DNA of 48,939 bases from Gemmatimonadota bacterium (GTDB taxonomy: Bacteria > Gemmatimonadota > Gemmatimonadetes > Gemmatimonadales > Gemmatimonadaceae): contig JACPFW010000023.1 of the NCBI GenBank assembly GCA_016182795.1, positions 1-48,939 of the forward strand, written 5' to 3'. A program made the translations under genes and the position numbers. This document shows positions 38,632 to 45,620 of this stretch, one piece after another. Under the pieces are notes generated by a model, which saw only the letters and a program-made list of their open reading frames with translations, did no database searches and had not been told where the DNA came from. Each line of letters opens with the position of its first letter. Positions within the stretch are counted from its first letter, which is position 1.

Positions 38632-40416
38632 CTACGGCTGTGCGTAAGCCTGCACCAGCGCCGCTCGGGCGGCGGTGTAGTTGTACGCGGTGCCGCGCCA
38701 CTTGATGGAGTACGGCGTCGTGGCGTCGGCGTCCTCGTCGTTGGTGAAGTTGGCCCAGCGCCAGAGGCTGCCCCCCTCGAGCCCGAAGTTTCGCATCAAC
38801 GAAGCGCCAACTGGGATCGCCTGATCGGTGTTCCAGCCGGTTGGGAAGGGCGTCACGACTCCCCATTCGACGGCCACCATTCGCGATCTGGTGCGGTACC
38901 CGAGCTTGCCCCACGCGCGGATCAGCGTCTCCCTGGCCCAGTCGCGCGGTGCGGCGTCGGTGCACGGGTAGCCGGCCGCGATGTGACACTTGCTGCTCTG
39001 GTAGAACGAGACGGCGTACGTACGCTGATCCTCGGGTACGGCGAGTCGGTCGAAGATGGTCTTCATCACACCGAGTGGGTGCCACTGACGCGACTCCTGC
39101 GCGTTCGCGCCGGCCCCGAGCTCCATGTCCACCACATAGGCGCCGAGCACCGCCTGCGCCGAGAGCTTGCGCGCCGGAATCCCAAGCTCCATTGCATGGC
39201 CGATGGCCCACTGCACGTACTGCGCGGCCGGACGGTCGGGGCCGAGATTCAATGGGGGTTCGGCGAGTCCGCCGCATGCGTCCTTGGTGCCGTCGCCATT
39301 GGAGTCCACCGTGCGCTGGTCGCCTTCGAAGAGCACGAGTTCGAGCGCCGGATGCGACTTCACTCGATTGAGAATGCTGTCCAGCCAGATTGTGGACTCC
39401 GTGCGATACGTGGACTCCATGCGGTTATTGACCAGGCGAAGCATCACCTTGAGCTGCTTCGTCTGCGCGAGGTTGAAGAAGGCCACCAGATTGTCGAGGT
39501 CCGCGCTGGGCGGCCGTGGGAAGAGCAGCCCGGTGGACGGCGAGACATTGCAGTCCGGGTAGACGCGAGGCACGAGCACCGAGTCGGCAGAGCGCAGCTC
39601 GAAGGTGATGGTGTTCACGCCGAGCGCGACGATGGCGTCGAGCTGGCGTGCGATCTCGTCTTTGACCAACCCGAGACTCGGCACAAACGCGTCGGTGGTC
39701 TGGAAGTCCTTGATCGCATCGCCCGAGTAGTAGCCGTTCGGAAAGCCACGCCGCTCGAACTGCGTGTACAGACCGCGGTACGCCAGCGTCCCGGCCTGGA
39801 CCGTGATGCTGGCGACGCCAGACTTGCCCTCGCTGGTGGCGGTAAGCTGCGCCGTGCCCGCGCCGACGGCGACGAAGGAGCCTGACGATTCGACACGCAC
39901 GACCGTTGAATCGCTCGAGGTCCACGTCGCGCTCCGACCCGCGAGTACGTTGCCGGATGCGTCCTTCATGACGGCCGTCGCTTGGGCGATGGTGCGCACC
40001 GCGACGGTTGTGGCTGCTGCCGTCACGCTTACCGCGGCGACTGGGACGGCGGTCACCGTAATGGTGGCGGAGCCCGATCGTCCCTCGATCGTGGCGGTGA
40101 CTGAGGTCGACCCCGGCTGGAGGGCGGTGACCAGCCCTGCGCTCGACACGGTCGCGATGCCGGCGTCGGCGGAAGTCCAACTCGCGGTGCGTCCAGTGAG
40201 TACCGCGCCCGCACTGGAGGTGGCCGTTGCGGTGAGTTGAGCCGTCTGCCCGGCCACTACTGACGCCGAGGGCGGACTGATGCTAACGGCGGCAACGGCG
40301 GGCGGTCCCGAGGGGCCGGAGGAGTCGGATCCCCCACATGCGGCGGTGAGGATCAGCACGTTCGAGAGCGCGAACGCAACGAGGCGCGCGCGAACTGCGC
40401 GTAGGGCGATGGACAT
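38632..40416 (-). CDS. Lipoprotein with two Big2 Ig-like domains and a glycosidase-like domain
   Basis: From the ATG at 40416 this is 594 residues. A basic N-terminus and hydrophobic segment end in the lipobox ILTAAC, followed by GGSDSSGPSGPP. Two Big2-type Ig-like repeats follow (VAAVSISPPSASVVAGQTAQ and AVSVTAAATTVAVRTIAQAT as starts, each with SWTSADAGIATVS or TWTSSDSTVVRVE). The C-terminal 350 residues resemble a TIM-barrel glycoside hydrolase: ALGVNTITFELRSAD, LKVMLRLVNNR, LELVLFEGDQ and MVAVEWGVVTPFPTGWN. Acidic catalytic residues may be the Glu in LFEGD and in AVEWG. The protein probably sits on the outer membrane and acts on a polysaccharide. The substrate is unknown. The 28 extra codons upstream are not used. 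Confidence 0.78.
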   Translation of the reverse strand: MSIALRAVRARLVAFALSNVLILTAACGGSDSSGPSGPPAVAAVSISPPSASVVAGQTAQLTATATSSAGAVLTGRTASWTSADAGIATVSSAGLVTALQPGSTSVTATIEGRSGSATITVTAVPVAAVSVTAAATTVAVRTIAQATAVMKDASGNVLAGRSATWTSSDSTVVRVESSGSFVAVGAGTAQLTATSEGKSGVASITVQAGTLAYRGLYTQFERRGFPNGYYSGDAIKDFQTTDAFVPSLGLVKDEIARQLDAIVALGVNTITFELRSADSVLVPRVYPDCNVSPSTGLLFPRPPSADLDNLVAFFNLAQTKQLKVMLRLVNNRMESTYRTESTIWLDSILNRVKSHPALELVLFEGDQRTVDSNGDGTKDACGGLAEPPLNLGPDRPAAQYVQWAIGHAMELGIPARKLSAQAVLGAYVVDMELGAGANAQESRQWHPLGVMKTIFDRLAVPEDQRTYAVSFYQSSKCHIAAGYPCTDAAPRDWARETLIRAWGKLGYRTRSRMVAVEWGVVTPFPTGWNTDQAIPVGASLMRNFGLEGGSLWRWANFTNDEDADATTPYSIKWRGTAYNYTAARAALVQAYAQP

Positions 40417-40760
40417 TATCGGTTTGTCCTTGGACCAGGGGGCACGAGGGCCGCATCGCCCAAGGGCATAGTTCACCGCGCGACAATCTATGGAGTGCAT
40501 CTACACAACGACAGGCATCCTCTCGATCGCGGCCGAAGGTGCTGCTGTTGGCCGCTGCCCGACGCCGCAACAATCGTGCAGAGCATTGTTCACAGACGCC
40601 TACGACGCCGAGAAACTATTTCCGACATCCGCGTGTCGATTTGATAGGAGCGGCTGACACGCGCCGTTCGCCGAGCCGTAGGGAATTGTAGTTGGAGGTC
40701 CTCTCCCCCATCGCTCACGCAGAGGATCGGCAGCGTCCTTTTTGCCGGGGGGAAGCCAGT
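40417..40760. other. 344-base divergent intergenic region
   Basis: This stretch separates the minus-strand Big2 lipoprotein from a plus-strand secreted protein and must hold promoters for both. It is more AT-rich than the surroundings, especially near 40600-40690. I see no gene, RNA or repeat. The frames here are shadows or too short. Confidence 0.6.
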
Positions 40761-41249
40761 ATGCGTACGACCGCGCGGTTCCTTATTGCACCCGCCCTGT
40801 TGCTGTTGGCGGCAGCACCCGCCCGCGCCGCCGCTCCTAATGGAGGCGACGACAAACCCGTGCCCGTGGCGCTCGAGGAGGCCGAACGCCTTGCCGTAGC
40901 GGGCCAACTGCGCGACGCCGAGAAGGCGTACCGCGAGATTGTGGCCCATCAGCGCGCGATGGGTCAGTACCCTGCCGAGGCACTGCGTGGAGCGGCCACC
41001 ACGGCGTATATGCGCGGTGATCTGCGCGCCGCAGCGCGCACGTTCGACGAGTTGGCGGCGACCGCCAACGAGGTCGGCGACTTCAATAACCAGGTGCTGG
41101 CGCTCGTGGACGCGAGCTACCTCTACACCGCCCTGCGCGACCGGCCGGCTGTGTCTCACCGCGTGGCGCGGGTGCAGGCGCTGATTGAGAATGGTGCGGT
41201 TTGCGAGGAGGTGAGGAAGGGGGTGGAGGAGCGGATTGGGGAGAGGTGA
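40761..41249 (+). CDS. Secreted TPR-like small protein
   Basis: The ATG at 40761 follows a GGGGGGAAG purine run. The 162-residue product has an N-terminal signal peptide (MRTTARFLIAPALLLLAAAP, cleavage near ARAAA), then helix pairs of the TPR kind: EEAERLAVAGQLRDAEKAYR, AAYMRGDLRAAARTFDELA-like TTAYMRGDLRAAARTFDEL, and QVLALVDASYLYTALRDRP. It probably acts in the periplasm as a protein-interaction module. No partner is adjacent except the Big2 lipoprotein on the other strand. The upstream in-frame region (from 40692) has no signal sequence. A terminator hairpin follows its stop. Confidence 0.72.
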   Translation: MRTTARFLIAPALLLLAAAPARAAAPNGGDDKPVPVALEEAERLAVAGQLRDAEKAYREIVAHQRAMGQYPAEALRGAATTAYMRGDLRAAARTFDELAATANEVGDFNNQVLALVDASYLYTALRDRPAVSHRVARVQALIENGAVCEEVRKGVEERIGER

Positions 41250-41263
41250 GGGGGGAATGCGCG

Positions 41264-41302
41264 CGCCGCGCTCTCAGAGTTGGGAGCGCGGCGGTTGTTG
41301 TA
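41264..41302 (+). terminator. Terminator of the TPR-like gene
   Basis: A 10-bp stem (41264-41273 with 41284-41293) and 10-base loop is followed by TTGTTGT. It starts 15 bases after the stop codon of the TPR-like gene. The T-rich tail is short but convincing. Confidence 0.65.
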
Positions 41303-41411
41303 TGGACTGCTTCGGGAATGGTGAATCAGGTTGTGCATCGACCGCACTCAATGATGCGACCGCTTGGTGGCCGTCAGCATCTCACAGTTGTCAGCACCAA
41401 CCGCAGTCAGG

Positions 41412-42446
41412 TTATTCAGCCGGCGCCGCAGGCGCCACCGCCGCAGTGGGTCGCCGCTCAGCTCTCACGCTGAGAAGGTGCTTTTCGCCACGAGGAGTCA
41501 GGCGCCAATACCTAGAGTTATCTGCAACCGCCCGTCGCTTAACGCCTGGTGCGACAAAGCCGAGCGCCTGAAATTGGACGCGAATCTTGTCCTCGAAGAC
41601 GGACGGAAGAATGATCCCAGTCAGTGGATTGTGCTCACGCAGCTCGTCTGGCACCGCGTGGAAATACGCCAGCCTGACTCTCCCCATCATCTCTTCGTCC
41701 GTGCACTCGGTGAGCATTGACGGGCCAAAGTAAGAAAGAAGCGTATCCCAGGACACCGATAGCACCGTACGTTTCGCGCCACCTCCAGGCTGCCTGAGAT
41801 TGAGAGCAAGCGGTACCTTGTCAGCCCCCTGAGAGAGTGCTGACAAGTCGACATCATCCTTTGCCTTTGCCACCACGGCTTCCAACTCAAGCTCCGCGAC
41901 TCTTGCCCTTAGCTCCTGTAGTTCTCGCAACATCGCGTCAGATGCAGCATACTTTCCTGGAATCCACCCAGCAGACGGGTGTCGCTTCCGCAACTGAACG
42001 AGACTCCGCGAGACCTTGCCGCCTAGATCCTCAGGTGATGTCCAGAACTTGCAGTGGCGAGACTTGGCCTTCTCTCGAAACGCGTCGAGGCGCTGCAGAA
42101 GAGGCTCCGACTTGTCGACGTTGCCAGCAGGAAGTGCGTCAGGGTTCTCGTGCAAGAACGCGAGTATCGGCTTATTGATACTCACTGCATAGTCGAACTC
42201 CATTTCTGTAAAGCTGACGCCGGAAGAGTTCGTACTCCCGTACTTACCAGCAATAACAAGAATGTAGTAGTCGCAATCGTCGATTACTGAGCGGATGAGG
42301 CTCCACGCATCCTCGTCCGCGGCAGGGAACAGTTCCATTCCTGCCGGAATGCAGTCGAGTTCAAGCAAAGCATGAATGACTGCCTGCCGCTCTTGGACAA
42401 GGTCCTTGAACGTCGAGGAAACGAATACTTGATGCTTGGTTTCCAT
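41412..42446 (-). CDS. DUF4062 (TIR-like) protein with C-terminal winged-helix-like part
   Basis: The 344-residue protein starts METKHQVFVSSTFKDLVQER, the hallmark of DUF4062, a TIR-like Rossmann domain. Typical elements follow: CIPAGMELFPAADEDAWSLI, VIDDCDYYILVIAGKYGS and SFTEMEFDYAVSINKPILAF. Around residues 170-195 is a coiled coil (LRELQELRARVAELELEAVV). The C-terminal third (SWDTLLSYFGPSM through YWRLTPRGEKHLLSV) looks like a winged helix, perhaps a sensor or oligomerisation module. A Pro/Ala-rich tail ends it. DUF4062 domains occur in NLR-like and other bacterial immune proteins. It follows qatD on the same strand with an attC-like site between them. Base composition is lower in GC than the core genes. 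Whether it is an effector or a regulator cannot be told from sequence. Confidence 0.8.
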   Translation of the reverse strand: METKHQVFVSSTFKDLVQERQAVIHALLELDCIPAGMELFPAADEDAWSLIRSVIDDCDYYILVIAGKYGSTNSSGVSFTEMEFDYAVSINKPILAFLHENPDALPAGNVDKSEPLLQRLDAFREKAKSRHCKFWTSPEDLGGKVSRSLVQLRKRHPSAGWIPGKYAASDAMLRELQELRARVAELELEAVVAKAKDDVDLSALSQGADKVPLALNLRQPGGGAKRTVLSVSWDTLLSYFGPSMLTECTDEEMMGRVRLAYFHAVPDELREHNPLTGIILPSVFEDKIRVQFQALGFVAPGVKRRAVADNSRYWRLTPRGEKHLLSVRAERRPTAAVAPAAPAE

Positions 42447-42462
42447 AAGCCTCTCAATTCAA

Positions 42463-42558
42463 GCCTAACGCAAGCCTCGGCTGCGGACGAGGCAAATCGA
42501 GCGCGCACGCAGTGCGCGCCAGCCATAACTCACCCGTCAGCAACACGCTACGTTATAC
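42463..42558 (-). repeat. attC-like integron recombination site
   Basis: On the minus strand the element begins GTATAACG and ends GCGTTAGGC, like the outer core sites of attC elements, with GTTAGGC matching GTTRRRY. Plus-strand GCCTAAC is at 42463-42469 and GTTATAC at 42552-42558. Inside are two perfect hairpins, an 8-bp one (42501-42508 with 42512-42519) and a 6-bp one (42474-42479 with 42488-42493). The 96-base length fits attC sites. The inner core boxes are not symmetrical, and no integrase or second site is seen. It stands between qatD and the DUF4062 start codon. Confidence 0.4.
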
Positions 42559-42628
42559 AGCATGCGCGACCATCGCTCGCGGTTCGCACAGTCTCGAGTG
42601 TGAAGGACTGCGAGATCTTAGACGGCGG

Positions 42629-43381
42629 TCAAACTTGCTCTTCGAGCAAGGACTTCAGGTTGTGGATGATCATACTCTCTACGCCCGATTCCGACAGTCC
42701 GTGCAAACGAGCTAAGCCTTGCACCGCGATCCAAACGTCGCTCGGCATGGTCGGACGGGCGTCGGTCTGAGTGAACGGCCCATCGGTTTCCGTCAGGACG
42801 CGATCCAACGGCAACGTCCTGGTTAGCGCCGCGCGCTTCTCATTCGCGAGCATCTCCACGTTTACCGAAAAATAGCAGCCGAGATCGACGGCTCTCGTAG
42901 CCTCTGCTGCGGTGCCAGTAAACCAATGAAGCACCACGCGCCCACGCGGGGGCGGCATGTATTGCTCAATCATATCGAGGACGGCCTTGGTCGCGCGGAC
43001 GCTATGCGTCGTGACGATCTTGTTCCCCGCCGCCGCACAGAGCGTTAGCACGCGAGCGAAAATCTCCTTCTGCGTCTCGAACGATCTATAGAACCGCGGA
43101 CCGGCGTCCAGCCCGACCTCGCCCACATAGCGGGTCTGCGGCAGCAATTCCTCCCATAGCCCGATCTCATGGGCGCGGTCAGCGACCAGTTGAGGATGCA
43201 GACCGAGAGCCGCCCGAACATGACGGGTGGCGGACGCCAGTTCGTGGTTCCGCAGCCAAGCCTTTGGTGTGGTGGTTACGGTAAGAGTGAACACGCCATC
43301 GCGCTCGCAACGCTCCACCGCGGCCGCGTGGTCGGGGTAGAGATCGAGGTGGCAATGAAAATCGACGAGACCCGATCGCAT
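42629..43381 (-). CDS. qatD: QatD, TatD-like DNase of the QatABCD system
   Basis: The 250-residue protein is a TatD-family metal-dependent hydrolase with the whole active site visible: HxH at His9 and His11 (VDFHCHLDL), Glu88 (VGEVGLDAG), His126 (VTTHSVRA), His152 (VVLHWFTG) and Asp200 (TETDGPF). In the QatABCD system, known to protect Escherichia coli from phages, this is the nuclease component. It starts 8 bases after the qatC stop and ends the operon. The family also has a housekeeping member, but the gene order and divergence point to QatD. The usual targets and trigger of the system are not established. Confidence 0.9.
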   Translation of the reverse strand: MRSGLVDFHCHLDLYPDHAAAVERCERDGVFTLTVTTTPKAWLRNHELASATRHVRAALGLHPQLVADRAHEIGLWEELLPQTRYVGEVGLDAGPRFYRSFETQKEIFARVLTLCAAAGNKIVTTHSVRATKAVLDMIEQYMPPPRGRVVLHWFTGTAAEATRAVDLGCYFSVNVEMLANEKRAALTRTLPLDRVLTETDGPFTQTDARPTMPSDVWIAVQGLARLHGLSESGVESMIIHNLKSLLEEQV

Positions 43382-43389
43382 GGGGCCTC

Positions 43390-44739
43390 CTACGACGGTG
43401 CGGCGCGAACGCCAGTCAGCAAGCGCCCAACCTCCTCCAATCCGCGGCGATAGACACCGGCCAAGGCATCGTGCCGGGAAGGGTCATCGTAGAGCGGCCC
43501 CGGCTTGTGTATGAGGACCTTGGCGAGTTCCGGGCGCTCAAGTAGACGTGCGACCGCGATCTGGAAGGATCGGACCTGCTGACCTTCGGCCTGCCTGGTA
43601 TCCAATGTGACAGCCTTCAGGTCGGGCACCCCGTAAACCGTCGAATCCTTGACCCGAAGTGAGGCCCGTCGAATGAGACATGGCAGGCAGTAGCCGCAGT
43701 GTCCCTGCGGCTTCTTCTTCCAGCGCGCGTTGTTTGGATGCGAACATGACAGCGACAGTGGCGCGAGTTGGTCCAGCAGGGCCGGATCAGAGCAACGGGC
43801 GACCATCTCTCCCTTGGTCTTGTCCCAATAGGGATTTTCGACCTTCCCGCCGACACCGAGCACCCGTAGCAGATCGTTCCACCGGGCCATGTAGAAGGGA
43901 TGCGTTGTTCGGGTGCTGAGAGCGCCGAGCCGAAGTCTATCGAGCGGCACATTCAGCGCGATCAACCCGTTTTCCGGAACCTTGAGAACGAAGTCGCGTC
44001 CGAGCGCGGTGCCGGCGGCGACGCCGAGCGAGAAGAACAGGAAGGAGCGGCCGCGTGTGGTGTCCTCCGATCCGACGTCTTCGACAAACCCGCTATCGAA
44101 GCTCATCCACACCCGCAGCCGATCGAAGGCGGATGACTTATAAGCGGCTTTCAAACCGTCAAAACATTGCTCCTGCGACTTGCTCACCAGTCCTTCGCCC
44201 GCGTGGCTGACCAAGAGCGGCGTCTCGCCGGCATTCAAGCTATCGATCGCGCCGATCAAACTGTCCAAACCACCGGAGAACAGGCTCACGCCATCGAATG
44301 GGGCGGGAATGAGGGTGGGTGCGGCAGGAGAAACCAGCTTCGCATAACCCTTCGTCCGTTTGCGGAATCCCACATCCCACCTGTCGCCGGTCAGGAAATT
44401 CAAGGCGCGGACCAAGATGGGTGCGGCGGCCGTCCAGCGCGCCGGATCGCTCACAGGGATGACCAGCCGAATCTCGCGTGTCCAGGCGTCCTGCGATTCG
44501 GTCGAGCGGGAGATGCGGGTATCCGCAGCGTGAACATGGGCCGCGACCACCAGTATGTCCGCGCCGATCTCGCTCGGTGTCAGCTGCAAAGCTTTGAGGT
44601 CGGCCAAGGCTTGGCCGATCCCATGATCGAGACGCTTGCCCGCCACCAACTGCAAGGTCGATGCGACCTCGTCGCGTGCCTTGGGGACGCGGGTCTTATC
44701 GTCCGGCCCGAAACGGCCGATGATGACATGGCGCCTCAT
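43390..44739 (-). CDS. qatC: QatC, QueC-like nucleotide-modifying enzyme
   Basis: The 449-residue protein has the PP-loop of QueC-type ATP pyrophosphatases, SLFSGGLDSLIGAI (motif at residues 155-160), and a zinc-type cysteine set Cys332, Cys348, Cys351 and Cys354 (HCGYCLPC). QueC makes the 7-cyano-7-deazaguanine precursor of queuosine. QatC proteins share the fold but are longer, here with about 150 residues before the PP-loop. No queD, queE or queF is nearby, so a role in queuosine synthesis is unlikely and one in defence more so. The start overlaps the qatB stop by four bases (ATGA). Confidence 0.92.
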   Translation of the reverse strand: MRRHVIIGRFGPDDKTRVPKARDEVASTLQLVAGKRLDHGIGQALADLKALQLTPSEIGADILVVAAHVHAADTRISRSTESQDAWTREIRLVIPVSDPARWTAAAPILVRALNFLTGDRWDVGFRKRTKGYAKLVSPAAPTLIPAPFDGVSLFSGGLDSLIGAIDSLNAGETPLLVSHAGEGLVSKSQEQCFDGLKAAYKSSAFDRLRVWMSFDSGFVEDVGSEDTTRGRSFLFFSLGVAAGTALGRDFVLKVPENGLIALNVPLDRLRLGALSTRTTHPFYMARWNDLLRVLGVGGKVENPYWDKTKGEMVARCSDPALLDQLAPLSLSCSHPNNARWKKKPQGHCGYCLPCLIRRASLRVKDSTVYGVPDLKAVTLDTRQAEGQQVRSFQIAVARLLERPELAKVLIHKPGPLYDDPSRHDALAGVYRRGLEEVGRLLTGVRAAPS

Positions 44740-45620
44740 TTAACTGCCTCCCCATCGCCCATCGTCTGCAACACGTCGAAGGCGGATTGATAAACGTCGG
44801 TTACGAAGCCCATCACCGCATCAGGGGTTAGCGACTGAATATTGACGCCCGCAGCGTTTATCGCGTCGCTGACACCGCGCTGGATGAAATCACGCAGTTG
44901 CGCCTGAACCCTCTCGGCCGCGCGCGGATCGGCAGGTAAGGTCACGACCTTGGTGCCGATATCGTTGCAGATGCGCGCCTCGATCGCGTGCGTCGCATAT
45001 AGTTCGAAGACGGTTTGGATCTGGCCCGGTGTGAGCGCGTCGATGTCGGTAATGCCGGCGCCGGCGAGATCGGCGATGGTTTCGACGAAGGCGTCTCGCG
45101 CAATTCCCTCGTCGATCGACCCGCCTTCGGGACAGATGTAGTCGGCGAGTCCAGCGAACACTTCCTCAATCGGACGCCCGGCGAGGTTTTCGAGGTTTAG
45201 CGGTCGCAGCGCTTCGCGAACGCCATTCGCGCTGGCCTCGTTGAGGAACCTGACCAGTCCAGCGCCCGCGCCACGCGATGAGCCCATGCGCTGCGCGGCT
45301 TGGCGTGAGCCGCCAGTCGATTTGGACACATATTGCGAGACCGCTCGGCCGAGGCCCCTGCGGTCGCTTCCGCCTGAACTTGCGAAGCGAGTGAAATTGT
45401 TTCGGGCCGATGTGAACCGATCAGATGCCCCTGTCGGCGCGGTCGGCCGCGGGGCCGGTGCTGGAGGAACTGCTGGAGGCGATCCATCAGGCGACGGCGG
45501 CTGTGCCCCGTCGCCATCACCAGCGCCCGCACCGGCCCCGCTGCCACCGTCGCCCCGCAACCAGCTTGGGATCAACGGCGTGCCACCACCTGCACCTCCA
45601 TAAGCGTTCGACGTTCCCAT
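44736..45620 (-). CDS. qatB: QatB, defence protein of unknown activity
   Basis: From the ATG at 45620 the product is 294 residues. It begins MGTSNAYGGAGGG and TPLIPSWL, the N-terminal pattern seen in QatB proteins, then a low-complexity Gly/Ala/Pro/Ser stretch to about residue 70. The rest is helical: FTRFASSGGSDRRGLGRAVS, then RFLNEASANGVREALRPLNL and SLTPDAVMGFVTDVYQSAF. No catalytic motif is visible, and the biochemical role in QatABCD is unknown. The ATG shares its base with the qatA stop (TGATG). The open frame further upstream lies within qatA and is not used. Confidence 0.9.
   Translation of the reverse strand: MGTSNAYGGAGGGTPLIPSWLRGDGGSGAGAGAGDGDGAQPPSPDGSPPAVPPAPAPRPTAPTGASDRFTSARNNFTRFASSGGSDRRGLGRAVSQYVSKSTGGSRQAAQRMGSSRGAGAGLVRFLNEASANGVREALRPLNLENLAGRPIEEVFAGLADYICPEGGSIDEGIARDAFVETIADLAGAGITDIDALTPGQIQTVFELYATHAIEARICNDIGTKVVTLPADPRAAERVQAQLRDFIQRGVSDAINAAGVNIQSLTPDAVMGFVTDVYQSAFDVLQTMGDGEAVK

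Noticed and set aside
42463..42558. A full integron with an attI site and integrase
   Set aside because: Only one attC-like site is seen, with no tyrosine recombinase gene in the window, so I report the site alone.
42629..43381. Housekeeping TatD nuclease
   Set aside because: It is fixed in a four-gene order typical for QatD rather than with metG or holB as in the housekeeping case.
43390..44739. A queuosine biosynthesis locus from the QueC-like gene
   Set aside because: No queD, queE or queF is adjacent, the protein is far longer than QueC, and the gene lies within a qat operon.
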